From NCBI RefSeq assembly GCF_000455205.1, contig NZ_AUWQ01000074.1, positions 52,669 through 116,668 of the forward strand: a DNA stretch of 64,000 nt, read 5' to 3'. Each line of letters begins with the position of its first letter. The first letter of the stretch is position 1. This DNA comes from Mycobacterium sp. UM_CSW (GTDB lineage Bacteria > Actinomycetota > Actinomycetes > Mycobacteriales > Mycobacteriaceae). The translations under genes and the position numbers were made by a program. Shown here one piece after another: positions 26,760 through 34,694 of the stretch. The notes below the pieces were generated by a model. That model saw only the letters and a list, made by a program, of their open reading frames with translations, did not search any database and was not told where the DNA came from.

Positions 26760-27359
26760 ATGGCTGTGACGGACCGGGTGTCTGCGCGAGAAGCGAAACG
26801 CCTGCAGACGCGAGAGCGGTTGATGGGCGCCGCGATCGCGGAGTTCGCCCGCGCGGGAATGGCAGAGGCCGACGTCAGCGCCATCGTGGCCGCCGCGGGA
26901 GTCGCCCACGGCACCTTCTTCTTTCACTTTCCCACCAAAGAGCACGTGCTGCTGGAGCTGGAACGCCGCGAAGAGGACCGCATCGCCAAGCAGTTCGCGC
27001 AATTCTTGAAGAACGAGCACGATCTTGCGGGCGCGCTTAACGAGGCGGTCCGCGTCGTAGTCGGACTGGAACGCCGGCTGGGTTATCTGCTCTTCAATGA
27101 CTTTCTCGCGCTGCACTTCTCCCAAACCCGTCCGCCTACCGAAGACGGCAGGGACCACCCGCTGGTCGTCTTGGTCGCCCAGGAGATTGCGCTTGCTCAG
27201 CAACGCGGCGAGACGGATCCTGAAGTCAACCCCATGAACAGTGCGGTGTTCTTCCTGCTGGGTCTCTACTCGCTCTTGATCACCACGAACCACTGGCCGA
27301 CTGGCCACGATCTGCTGGAAGACTACGTAGCGAGGTCGTTGCGCAGCTTGCGGCCTTGA
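26760..27359 (+). CDS. TetR family regulator, candidate repressor of the membrane-complex regulon
   Basis: A 199-residue TetR protein. The DNA-binding domain (about residues 8-55) includes LQTRERLMGAAIAEFARAG and GVAHGTFFFHFPTKEHVLLEL. The start at the ATG 26760 is supported by AGGAAAGAA immediately upstream; a GTG at 26748 is the alternative. It sits between the two divergent promoters that carry TGACT/AGTCA palindromes and is the nearest regulator to both, so it is the best candidate to bind them. Confidence 0.88.
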   Translation: MAVTDRVSAREAKRLQTRERLMGAAIAEFARAGMAEADVSAIVAAAGVAHGTFFFHFPTKEHVLLELERREEDRIAKQFAQFLKNEHDLAGALNEAVRVVVGLERRLGYLLFNDFLALHFSQTRPPTEDGRDHPLVVLVAQEIALAQQRGETDPEVNPMNSAVFFLLGLYSLLITTNHWPTGHDLLEDYVARSLRSLRP

Positions 27360-27375
27360 TCCACTCCCCAGGCGG

Positions 27376-28479
27376 CTACGAGCGCACCAGACCGCGCAAC
27401 GGCACCAGCCCGAGTTCCTTATGGGTGAGGAATCCAGGTGCGGCCTCGCACACGGCCGGTACTGTATTCGCCGGGCCCATCGCCGTCCAGGTGTAACCCG
27501 GCTTGGGGTAATTGCCCTGCGGATCGGCCGGCGCTTGGAGGATCAACTCGGTGGGCTCGTCGCCATCGATGACGATGCGGTAGTGATAGTGTCCACCCCA
27601 ATCAGGTTGCGGCTCAATGGCATCGTATTCGTCCATGGTGTACATCTCATGAAAGGTGATGAGCGGCTTGCCATCGACCCACGTCGTCCACTTGTGATGC
27701 TGGGAGGCGACGGTGCCCTTCTTGATCGAGCCCTTAAAGCCGGGCATGTCACTGGTCGGCCCGCCTTCGTACGGAATGTCGCGAATTGCCGTGCCCAGCT
27801 CGACGTCCGTTGTGTACTTGTCGACCGTCTTCCCGAGGCCGTCGACCACCATGGCCATCGATTGCGCGAACAGCGGCCAGGCGTTGCCCAGCAGATTCGG
27901 GCCGGCCATGAACTCTTCGGGAGTGTTGCCCATCCCCATCTCGTGCAGATACTTCAAGGTGTCCTTGCCGAAATTCACCACCTCGTAGATGTGGATGGAT
28001 TCGATGCGGCTCACGATGCGAGCCAGCGTCAGCACGAGCAGGTCCCCGGCAAAACCCGGGTTGACACCACCCGCGTGGAATGAGGTACCGCCCTCGTGGC
28101 ACGCCGCGTCGATCTTGTCGATGTCGGCCTGGCTGTGCTCGGTTCGATACCACCACGCGCCGCCCGAGGCGACGACGTTCTTGCCCGCGCGCAGCAGCCT
28201 GCAGACCTCGTCGGGATCCGACCAAAGCGGCGCGTAGAAAACACAATCTGCATCAAGCGCTTCGATCGCGGCCTTGTCGGTGGTGGCGAGCACCCCGATC
28301 GGCGCGACGCCAACGAGTTCGCCGGCGTCCTTGCCCACCTTCTCCTGGCGATTGCAGAGCACCCCGACCACCTCGTACGCGGGATTGTGGGCAAAATGAC
28401 GCAACGCGACCGTCCCGACATTGCCCATGCCCCACTGGATTACGCGATATTTCTTCTCGGTCAGCGATTTGTGCGTCAT
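27376..28479 (-). CDS. DapB/diaminopentanoate dehydrogenase-like oxidoreductase (copy 2)
   Basis: A 367-residue paralogue of the proteins at 24659 and 33202. It has the N-terminal Rossmann segment YRVIQWGMGNVGTVALRHF, then DCVFYAPLWSDPDEVCRLL, GKNVVASGGAWW, and GGVNPGFAGDLLVLTL in the catalytic half. It converges with the TetR gene (17-bp gap) and is divergent from the ten-gene operon beginning at 28754, sharing the 274-bp control region. Probably cytosolic. The substrate is unknown. Retention of three divergent copies in one locus suggests each acts on a different intermediate. Confidence 0.78.
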   Translation of the reverse strand: MTHKSLTEKKYRVIQWGMGNVGTVALRHFAHNPAYEVVGVLCNRQEKVGKDAGELVGVAPIGVLATTDKAAIEALDADCVFYAPLWSDPDEVCRLLRAGKNVVASGGAWWYRTEHSQADIDKIDAACHEGGTSFHAGGVNPGFAGDLLVLTLARIVSRIESIHIYEVVNFGKDTLKYLHEMGMGNTPEEFMAGPNLLGNAWPLFAQSMAMVVDGLGKTVDKYTTDVELGTAIRDIPYEGGPTSDMPGFKGSIKKGTVASQHHKWTTWVDGKPLITFHEMYTMDEYDAIEPQPDWGGHYHYRIVIDGDEPTELILQAPADPQGNYPKPGYTWTAMGPANTVPAVCEAAPGFLTHKELGLVPLRGLVRS

Positions 28480-28516
28480 TGCAACCCCTTTGGCCTCAAC
28501 GGCTGAGCGCTCGCTG

Positions 28517-28570
28517 AGCGTAGGTGTTTCGCCGACACCATGTCAACGGCATTGGCCTGACTGATGTCAG
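28517..28570 (-). promoter_or_regulatory. Promoter and upstream palindrome of oxidoreductase copy 2
   Basis: On the minus strand a consensus -35 TTGACA (28546-28541) is followed after 18 nt by TACGCT (28522-28517), which fits the mycobacterial TANNNT -10 pattern. A CTGAC-TGAT-GTCAG palindrome (28557-28570) lies 10 bp upstream of the -35 box and resembles the TGACT/AGTCA operators nearby. Confidence 0.5.
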
Positions 28571-28684
28571 TAATTGGGCGCGGCATTCCGCTTGAGCTGC
28601 CCAGCGGATCTGCCGGATATGAATGTAGTTGTTGTGTTGCTGCGGTGCCATGCACGCCGACCTCGCTCAAACCGTCACGCTCTT

Positions 28685-28712
28685 TTGCTGACTAAAGTCA
28701 GCCTGTTATAGT
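28685..28712 (+). promoter_or_regulatory. Promoter and operator of the membrane-complex operon
   Basis: A -35 box TTGCTG (28685-28690) and -10 box TATAGT (28707-28712) are separated by 16 nt. The perfect palindrome GCTGACT-AA-AGTCAGC (28687-28702) fills the -35 and spacer. Repressor binding here would occlude the promoter of the ten-gene operon starting at 28754. The core matches the operator at 26605-26616. Confidence 0.65.
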
Positions 28713-28753
28713 GCACCCATCTGCTCACTCGGCGTCGACGACGGGGAGGGTCT

Positions 28754-29464
28754 GTGAACCTGCCGAAGCTGCAACAGCGCGGCCCGGCCCTACCGGGGCT
28801 GACGTTCGACGAGCACACGGAGCAATCGCAGCTCGCGCAGCGTCAGGCCGACAAGTGGCTGATCTCCGGCAGCCTGCTGATCGGAACCGCGGCCTTGGGC
28901 GTCTTCGGGCTGCCGCTGTTCCTCTGGGGTGTGCGGTCATTGCGCCGGGCGCAAACCGCTGGGCTCTCCGTCCGGCCGATGCTCGTCACCTTGCTCGGTT
29001 ATCTCGTGATCATCGACGCCGCCATCAACACCGTGGGATGGGCGCTTGACCTGGTGGCGAACCACACCCTGCTGGCCCGCGTTCTGCTGAACGGTTGGGG
29101 CAACATGTTCGACGCCGGCTACTTCTGGCACTACAACGAGCTGTGGATCGGCGGCGCGGCGGGCCCCGGCGAAAAGGGCTGGGAGGTCGGGCTCATCCTG
29201 ACCGTCTTCACGATGCGGATCGCCGCGGCCATCGGCTTCCTGCAGATGAAGCGGTGGGGCCATCAATGGATGGTCGTCACCTGCTGGATGGGGGTCGTGA
29301 TCTGGATCGGCTACGTGTTCAACATGACGATGTTCGCCGACGTCCGCTTCGCCGGTGTCGTGCTGCCGGTCGTCGGCTGGTGGCTCTACGACATCTTCTA
29401 CATCACGCCGTTCCTCGCCATCCCGTATCTCCACACCGTCAACCGCGAAATCTTTACCGACTGA
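28754..29464 (+). CDS. Five-helix integral membrane protein A1, unknown family
   Basis: A 236-residue polytopic membrane protein with about five helices (36-61, 76-101, 143-165, 172-193, 203-228). I do not recognise a named family. The segment between helices 2 and 3 carries [18 protein letters not shown], and the C-terminus ends in [13 protein letters not shown]. Polar residues buried in or near helices and shared with A2 (32056) are Asp89, His104, Asp120, His126, Glu129, His170, Asp196, Asp213, His227 and Glu232. They could form a metal site. It is the first gene of an operon that also encodes a VWA protein and a MoxR-type ATPase, which in other systems mature metal enzymes. GTG start. Confidence 0.75.
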   Translation: MNLPKLQQRGPALPGLTFDEHTEQSQLAQRQADKWLISGSLLIGTAALGVFGLPLFLWGVRSLRRAQTAGLSVRPMLVTLLGYLVIIDAAINTVGWALDLVANHTLLARVLLNGWGNMFDAGYFWHYNELWIGGAAGPGEKGWEVGLILTVFTMRIAAAIGFLQMKRWGHQWMVVTCWMGVVIWIGYVFNMTMFADVRFAGVVLPVVGWWLYDIFYITPFLAIPYLHTVNREIFTD

Positions 29465-29485
29465 AAGCGATACGGAGGACAGATT

Positions 29486-29590
29486 GTGGGTTATCTCTGG
29501 GAGATCCTTCGCTACGTCGCCGCCTGGGGCGGCACTGGCCTGATCATTTGGTTCTGGTATTGGCTCTTCTCCAACATCGGTACGTTCTAA
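29486..29590 (+). CDS. 34-residue single-helix membrane microprotein
   Basis: A 34-codon frame starting at GTG 29486 with a near-ideal ribosome-binding site (GGAGG, 7 nt upstream). The product (MGYLWEILRYVAAWGG followed by TGLIIWFWYWLFSNIGTF) is one tryptophan-rich transmembrane helix. It lies 21 bp after A1 and 16 bp before the VWA gene. The equivalent place before A2 is also occupied by a one-helix microprotein (31931). Small single-helix subunits of this kind commonly stabilise membrane enzyme complexes. No homologue is known to me. Confidence 0.7.
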   Translation: MGYLWEILRYVAAWGGTGLIIWFWYWLFSNIGTF

Positions 29591-29606
29591 GCGGTTCGGG
29601 GCACAT

Positions 29607-31136
29607 ATGGTTGAACTCGCCGATGCCCACGCGCTGGCGCTCGAACGAAGTTGCGCCGTCACGGCGGTCGCGCTGAGTGAGCAACGCCGCGAAGGTGTCC
29701 GGCTCGTCACCGGTGACCGGCGCGCCTTCGGGCTTAACGGGAAGCTCACCTTCGTTCACGTCCCCTACCCCGCCCTGTCCGACTGGACACGCAGAACACT
29801 CACATGCGGTGTGGCCCTGCAATGTTCGCCCTCAAAGGAGCGCGTCACCGGATATCGACTGAACGAGCTCTCCGACCGCGAATTGCGGGCGCTCACGCTT
29901 GTCGAAGCCGGCGTCGCCGTCGGCTGGATCGCGTCGCGGTGGCCAGGGCTGCTGCCCGAGATCAGACGAGTGCTACCCGAGCTCCCTACCGAAGCCGGTG
30001 ACATGGACGCCCCCGAGATGCTCAACCGAGCGGTTGCGTTGGCAGCGACAGGTCAGGCGCTGACGGTGCACCCGCTGCTGGGTAACCTGCCGCTGGCCTA
30101 CACGATGCCGCAGGGTTTGGCCGACAAGTTGCGGCGAAGCTTTGGCAGGATGCCATGGACGACAACGCAGAAGCGTCTGCCGCGGCCGTACTCGGTTCCC
30201 GTCGGCGGCGACGGGGGTGTCCGCAATCCCAACCTGCCGCCGCCGAGCCGACCGCAGGACAACGACTTCGACATCACCCCCGACCATCGACCCGGCATTC
30301 CCTATCCGGAGTGGAATGCGTGGACGAAGAGTTTTATGCGAGACCACGTGGCGGTTCTCGAGCGGGCACATGCCAGCCGCAATCGCCAACCCGGCTCCAT
30401 CTCCGCAGACCTTCGAAAATGGTTCGAAGAACACACCCATCGCGCGATGCAGAATCGCCTCGAAGATGGCTCCGACCTGGACGTCGAACAATACGTCAGC
30501 TATTACGTCGACACGGCAACCGGCGCGGCGAGCGAACCCCGCATCTTCCGCGAACTGCTACCCAGCGGCCGAGACGTCACCACTGCGCTGCTTCTCGACG
30601 GCAGTTCCTCGCTGGGAGTGCACGGCGGCCGGATCTTCCGATTGGAATTGGCTTGTGCCGATGCACTTTCGCGCGCGATGAACCGTGCTCGCGAGCGCCA
30701 CGGAATCTTCATGTTCACCGGAAACACCCGACACCGCGTCGAAGTTCGCTGCCTCAAGGACTTCGATGACCCCCGATTTGTGCCGCCGAGCGGCCTCGGA
30801 CTTCAGACCGGTGGCTACACGCGACTCGGCGCGCCGCTTCGCCATTTGACGAACCGCCTTCTGGAGCAGCCGTCCGAGCGGCGCCTGCTCATCGTCATCG
30901 GCGACGGGCTGATCTCCGATGAGGGTTACGAGGGCCGTTATGCCTGGGCTGACGCCGCACACGCGGTCGAGGAGGCCAGCGACGCGGGGGTTTCGATGTA
31001 CTACGTAGGCGTTGGACCGACCCGAGTCGATCCCCTCCCGGAGGTGTTCGGTCCCCGTCGTTCTCAACGAATCCGGCGTGTCGAGGAGCTGCCGCGGGTG
31101 CTGGCCCATGTCCATCGAGAGCTGGTCGCCGCATGA
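29607..31136 (+). CDS. VWA-domain protein, NorD/CbbO-like
   Basis: A 509-residue cytosolic protein. The C-terminal half is a von Willebrand factor A domain with the metal-ion-dependent adhesion site DGSSS (331-335), a downstream Thr in GGYTRLG and a conserved Asp in VIGDGLISD. The middle contains PYPEWNAWTKSFMRDHVAVLE, similar to the YPEWD segment of NorD/CbbO proteins. With their AAA+ partner (NorQ/CbbQ) these proteins activate or insert cofactors into nitric oxide reductase or Rubisco. The downstream ATPase gene overlaps by ATGA, as expected for such a pair. The client is presumably the A1/A2 membrane protein. Confidence 0.85.
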   Translation: MVELADAHALALERSCAVTAVALSEQRREGVRLVTGDRRAFGLNGKLTFVHVPYPALSDWTRRTLTCGVALQCSPSKERVTGYRLNELSDRELRALTLVEAGVAVGWIASRWPGLLPEIRRVLPELPTEAGDMDAPEMLNRAVALAATGQALTVHPLLGNLPLAYTMPQGLADKLRRSFGRMPWTTTQKRLPRPYSVPVGGDGGVRNPNLPPPSRPQDNDFDITPDHRPGIPYPEWNAWTKSFMRDHVAVLERAHASRNRQPGSISADLRKWFEEHTHRAMQNRLEDGSDLDVEQYVSYYVDTATGAASEPRIFRELLPSGRDVTTALLLDGSSSLGVHGGRIFRLELACADALSRAMNRARERHGIFMFTGNTRHRVEVRCLKDFDDPRFVPPSGLGLQTGGYTRLGAPLRHLTNRLLEQPSERRLLIVIGDGLISDEGYEGRYAWADAAHAVEEASDAGVSMYYVGVGPTRVDPLPEVFGPRRSQRIRRVEELPRVLAHVHRELVAA

Positions 31137-31915
31137 CGGATACCTACCTTGCAAACGGCAACGAAGTCCAGCTGTTCGAACAGGCCTTCCGCCAACGGAT
31201 CCCGGTGATGCTCACCGGGCCTACCGGGTGTGGCAAAACGCGGTTCGTCGAGCACATGGGCCTGCTGTTGGAGCGGCCGGTGGTCACCATCAGTTGCCAC
31301 GACGATCTCACCAGCTCCGATCTCGTCGGGCGCTTCATGGTGACCGGCGGCGATGTGGTCTGGACCGATGGGCCGTTGACCCGAGCCGTCAAAGCCGGCG
31401 CGATCTGCTACCTCGACGAAGTCGTCGAGGCTCGCCACGACTCGCTGGCCATCCTGCATTCGCTCACCGATCACCGGCGATCGCTATACCTCGACCGTGC
31501 CGGCGAAGTCGTGCGGGCGCCCGACACCTTCATGCTTGTCTGTTCATACAACCCGGCATATCGCAGCTCGCTGAAGGAACTCAAACCCTCGTTCCGCCAG
31601 CGTTTCGTCACGCTTGCGATGACGTACTTACCGCCCGACCGCGAGGCCGAGGTGATCGTCGGCGAAGCCGGGATTCCCCTGGCCACCGCGCAGCGGCTGG
31701 TCGCATGCGCGGTCGCGATCCGCACCGCCGACGAAGCCTTTCACTTCGAACCGCCGTCCACCAGGGTGCTGGTCACCGCTGCCCAGCTGATCGCAGCCGG
31801 CGCAACCGAATTCGACGCGGCCGACGCTTGCATACTCGCGCCACTGAGCACGGACGGCGCCATCACCGACGGTCTACGTGAAGTCGCGGCAGCCAGCCTG
31901 GCCACCTCGCCCTAG
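31133..31915 (+). CDS. MoxR-family AAA+ ATPase, NorQ/CbbQ-like
   Basis: A 260-residue AAA+ protein with Walker A GPTGCGKT (29-36), Walker B CYLDE (Asp95, Glu96), a sensor-1 region VCSYNPAYRSSLKELKPSFRQRF (Asn and arginine finger) and a CbbQ/NirQ/NorQ-type C-terminal lid. The ATG overlaps the VWA stop (ATGA). The family forms hexameric rings that use ATP to remodel a metalloenzyme client together with the VWA partner. In this operon the pair lies exactly between the two paralogous membrane proteins. Confidence 0.9.
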   Translation: MTDTYLANGNEVQLFEQAFRQRIPVMLTGPTGCGKTRFVEHMGLLLERPVVTISCHDDLTSSDLVGRFMVTGGDVVWTDGPLTRAVKAGAICYLDEVVEARHDSLAILHSLTDHRRSLYLDRAGEVVRAPDTFMLVCSYNPAYRSSLKELKPSFRQRFVTLAMTYLPPDREAEVIVGEAGIPLATAQRLVACAVAIRTADEAFHFEPPSTRVLVTAAQLIAAGATEFDAADACILAPLSTDGAITDGLREVAAASLATSP

Positions 31916-31930
31916 AAAGGAGCTATCGGC

Positions 31931-32059
31931 ATGGATCTCAAAGAGCAGAAGCGCAAGCGGGCGCTCATCGTCTTCCAGATCGTCATCTATGGCTACTTGG
32001 CGGTGATGTTCGGAATCCAGCTTTACATGTCGTTTGCCCGAGGCTGGTGGGATCTGTGA
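31931..32059 (+). CDS. 42-residue single-helix membrane microprotein
   Basis: A 42-codon frame with ATG 31931 preceded by AAAGGAG about 10 nt upstream. The product has a charged N-terminus (MDLKEQKRKR) followed by one transmembrane helix (ALIVFQIVIYGYLAVMFGIQ) and a short aromatic tail ending in ARGWWDL. Positive-inside reasoning places the N-terminus in the cytoplasm. The stop overlaps the GTG start of A2 (GTGA), a strong sign that it is translated and coupled to A2 in a fixed ratio. It shows no clear sequence similarity to the other microprotein. Confidence 0.75.
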   Translation: MDLKEQKRKRALIVFQIVIYGYLAVMFGIQLYMSFARGWWDL

Positions 32060-32763
32060 ATCTTCTTCTGCTGAATCGTCATTCAGGCGACGGCTCCGTC
32101 AGCCTCGAGGACCACCACGACGTATCGCGCCAGGCGCAGCGCCGCGCCGACAAGTGGATGATCGTCGGCGCCGCCCTGATGGGCATGTGGGCCCCGGGAT
32201 TGATCGGGTTTCCCATCTTCATGCGCGGGGTGTGGCTGCAGCGCCAGGCCCTGCGCGCGGGCCTGTCGGTCAGGCCCATGATCGTGACCCTGATCGGTTA
32301 CCTCGTCCTGATCGACGGAATGCTCAACAGCCTGGGCTGGGCCCTGGACCTGGTCGCCAACCACACGTTGATCAACCGGGTGCTGATGGTCGGCTGGGGC
32401 AACATGTTCGACGCCGGCTACTTCTGGCATTACAACGAGCTGTGGGTCGGCGGAGCGGCCGGGCCGGGCGAGAAGGCCTATGTCGCGGGGCTCATCCTCA
32501 CGGTCTTCTCGATGCGGGTGGCCGCGGCGATCGGGTTCTTGCAGATGAAGCGGTGGGGCCATCAGTGGATGGTGGTCACCTGCTGGATGGGCGTGGTGAT
32601 CTGGTCCGCCTACGTGTTCAACATGACGATGTTCGCCGACGTGCGCTACGCGGGGGTCGTGTTCCCGGTAGTCGGCTGGTGGCTCTACGACATCTTCTAC
32701 ATCACGCCGTTCCTCGCCATCCCGTATCTGCACACCGTCAACCGCGAAATCTTCACCGACTAG
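32056..32763 (+). CDS. Five-helix integral membrane protein A2, paralogue of A1
   Basis: A 235-residue protein closely related to A1. From LSVRPM onward the two are nearly the same, including [57 protein letters not shown] and the whole C-terminal helix. The first 45 residues differ. I chose the GTG at 32056 because it aligns with A1 (MNL start) and overlaps the microprotein stop; an in-frame GTG at 32047 would add three residues. All candidate metal-ligand residues of A1 are kept. A1 and A2 may form a heterodimer. Confidence 0.75.
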   Translation: MNLLLLNRHSGDGSVSLEDHHDVSRQAQRRADKWMIVGAALMGMWAPGLIGFPIFMRGVWLQRQALRAGLSVRPMIVTLIGYLVLIDGMLNSLGWALDLVANHTLINRVLMVGWGNMFDAGYFWHYNELWVGGAAGPGEKAYVAGLILTVFSMRVAAAIGFLQMKRWGHQWMVVTCWMGVVIWSAYVFNMTMFADVRYAGVVFPVVGWWLYDIFYITPFLAIPYLHTVNREIFTD

Positions 32764-32776
32764 AAGGGACAGTGCC

Positions 32777-33205
32777 ATGACCGCACCGTCAACCGCTGAC
32801 GAAAAAGGACCGGCTGCAAACCTCGAGCCGGGAACGACGCCGTACTACGCGCGAATGCACAAATGGATCAAGCGCGCCGTGTTGGTGTGCCTGGTGGCGC
32901 TGGTCATCGAGGGTGCGTTCACGTTGCCGTTCATGGCGGTCTATTACGGCTACCCGACGCTGAGCCTGACCGAGATCTGCAGTGAGCTGTTGAAGATTCG
33001 GTACTCGAACGACACCTTGGAGTGCAAGTACCCGTATCCGCCCTTCGGACCGCCGGAGGGAGCAGAGGGCAAGGCCACCGCGCAGGACGTATGGGGCATC
33101 CAGCCGATACCCAAGTACCACCGGCTCGGGTTCCGCGAACTGGTGAGGATCCACGACGAAAGGCTCGCCCGCCAGGCGGCCCAACAGCATGCGGCGCCAC
33201 ATTGA
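32777..33205 (+). CDS. Single-pass membrane protein with extracytoplasmic Cys-Pro-rich domain
   Basis: A 142-residue protein I cannot place in a family. A cytoplasmic N-terminus of about 30 residues leads to one helix ([19 protein letters not shown]) and an extracytoplasmic segment with two cysteines (TEICSELL and [15 protein letters not shown]), probably a disulfide, followed by an amphipathic helix ([18 protein letters not shown]). AAGGGA precedes the ATG. Its stop overlaps the TTG start of the next gene. Position right after A2 suggests another subunit of the membrane complex. Confidence 0.7.
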   Translation: MTAPSTADEKGPAANLEPGTTPYYARMHKWIKRAVLVCLVALVIEGAFTLPFMAVYYGYPTLSLTEICSELLKIRYSNDTLECKYPYPPFGPPEGAEGKATAQDVWGIQPIPKYHRLGFRELVRIHDERLARQAAQQHAAPH

Positions 33206-34257
33206 CGTACCGGGTCGTTCAGTGGACGACGGGCAACGTCGGAAAGAGCTCGGTGCGGGCGATCGCCTCGAACCCGACCTTGGAGCTCGTCGGATGCTAC
33301 GCGTGGTCCCCGGAGAAGGCGGGACGCGACGTCGGCGAGTTGTGCGGGATCGAAACCCTGAACGTGAGGGCCACCAACGACATTGAGGCCCTGCTCGCGC
33401 TGAAGCCCGACTGTGTCGTGTACAACCCGATGTTCGCCAACGTCGATGAGCTGGTCCGCATCCTCGGCGCGGGAATCAACGTGGTAGGCACGGCCGGCTT
33501 CGTCACCGGCCACTTCCTCGGTGCGGGACGCGATCGCATCGTGCAGGCCTGCGAGCGGGGTGAGTCGACCATCTTCGGCAGCGGCATCAACCCGGGATTC
33601 ATCCAACTGTTCGCCATCGTGTCGGCGGGGCTCTCCGACCGAGTCGACAAGGTGTCAATGCTGGAATCCGCTGATACGACTATCTACAACTCCCCTCCAA
33701 CCGAAATACCGATGGGCTTCGGCTATCCCATCGACCAGCCGGATCTGCCGGCGATTACCGAAAAGGGGTCGGGGGTATTCCGGGACGCTGTGTTGCTGCT
33801 CGCCGATGCTCTGGGTGCCGAACTCGACGACGTGCGTTGCGTCGCCGAATACGCCCAGACCACCGAGGACCTTCACCTACCCGGCGACTGGACGATCGGC
33901 AAAGGCTGCGTCGCCGGCGTAGACGTCCGGTGGAAAGGGATTATCGGTGATCGGGAGGTTATCGAGATCCGCGGGCGATGGCGCAAGGGCCAAACGCTGG
34001 ACCCGGACTGGCCGCTGGACATGGGCTACACCATCGAGGTTCAAGGTCGACCGACGATCAAGACCACACTGAGCTTCCTTCCGCCCCCGGACTTTCAGGG
34101 CGAGACATTGGACGACTACATCATGTTGGGTCTCACTATCACCGCGATGCCGGCGATCACCGCCATACCCGCCGTCGTAGCGGCGGCACCCGGGATCGCT
34201 ACGTACAACGACCTGCCGCTACTCCTTCCGCGTGGAGTACTTTGCGCGGATGCGTAA
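33202..34257 (+). CDS. DapB/diaminopentanoate dehydrogenase-like oxidoreductase (copy 3)
   Basis: A 351-residue Rossmann protein with [19 protein letters not shown] at the start, [29 protein letters not shown] and the catalytic-region [12 protein letters not shown]. It is the third copy of this family in the window. The start is inferred to be the TTG at 33202, which overlaps the previous stop (TTGA) and aligns with the N-termini of the other copies; no ATG or GTG fits as well. Inclusion in the operon ties a soluble NAD(P) enzyme to the membrane complex. Confidence 0.78.
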   Translation: MTYRVVQWTTGNVGKSSVRAIASNPTLELVGCYAWSPEKAGRDVGELCGIETLNVRATNDIEALLALKPDCVVYNPMFANVDELVRILGAGINVVGTAGFVTGHFLGAGRDRIVQACERGESTIFGSGINPGFIQLFAIVSAGLSDRVDKVSMLESADTTIYNSPPTEIPMGFGYPIDQPDLPAITEKGSGVFRDAVLLLADALGAELDDVRCVAEYAQTTEDLHLPGDWTIGKGCVAGVDVRWKGIIGDREVIEIRGRWRKGQTLDPDWPLDMGYTIEVQGRPTIKTTLSFLPPPDFQGETLDDYIMLGLTITAMPAITAIPAVVAAAPGIATYNDLPLLLPRGVLCADA

Positions 34258-34277
34258 CTGTCGATTGGGAGACGTCC

Positions 34278-34694
34278 ATGCCTGAATCGCCGCTGCTTCA
34301 TCACGTCGTGTTCGCCGTCGCACCCGAGCGGCATGCAACCGCCGCGCAAATGTTCACCGACCTGGGATTTGCCTTCGAGAATTTCCAGCTGCCAGAACTC
34401 GGGTTGGACATCCACCTCGACTGGAATCGCGGTATCGAGGTGATCAGCCCCGTCCCGGGATCGCCCGGAAAGGTCGCCGCTTCCGTGAACGAGTTCCTCG
34501 AGCGCCACGGCGACGGGGTGTACACGGTGGTAATCGGGGTTGCGGTTGCCTCCGCCGCCGAAGCCGTCGCCGAGCGATACGGCGCCACAACGCGATTCCG
34601 GCAGCACTTCGAGGGTGACGGCTCCTATCTCGACGAGATCGACTTGTCGGTCCGCGGCCTGCCGCTGACATTTCTGGCCACGGACATTCCGTGA
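34278..34694 (+). CDS. VOC (glyoxalase/bleomycin resistance fold) protein
   Basis: A 138-residue protein with the vicinal-oxygen-chelate pattern: LLHHVVFAVAPERHATAAQMFTDLGFAFE at the start and EVISPVPGSPGKVAASVNEFLERHGDGVYTVVIGV in the middle. His9 (or His8) and a glutamate near the end of the first module are candidate metal ligands; the second-half histidine seen in methylmalonyl-CoA epimerases is not obvious. It may act as an epimerase, isomerase or dioxygenase on a pathway intermediate. GGGAG supports the ATG. Its stop overlaps the P450 start (GTGA). Confidence 0.72.
   Translation: MPESPLLHHVVFAVAPERHATAAQMFTDLGFAFENFQLPELGLDIHLDWNRGIEVISPVPGSPGKVAASVNEFLERHGDGVYTVVIGVAVASAAEAVAERYGATTRFRQHFEGDGSYLDEIDLSVRGLPLTFLATDIP

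Noticed and set aside
28754-32763. A1/A2 as particulate methane/ammonia monooxygenase subunit C homologues
   Set aside because: The Asp-x3-His-x12-His copper-site spacing of PmoC/AmoC is not present and no PmoA/PmoB-like genes accompany them.
28754-33205. A1/A2 or the 142-residue protein as AveC-like spirocyclases
   Set aside because: Mycobacterial AveC-like proteins occur beside P450s, but I could not align any of their conserved segments; a profile search is needed before using that name.
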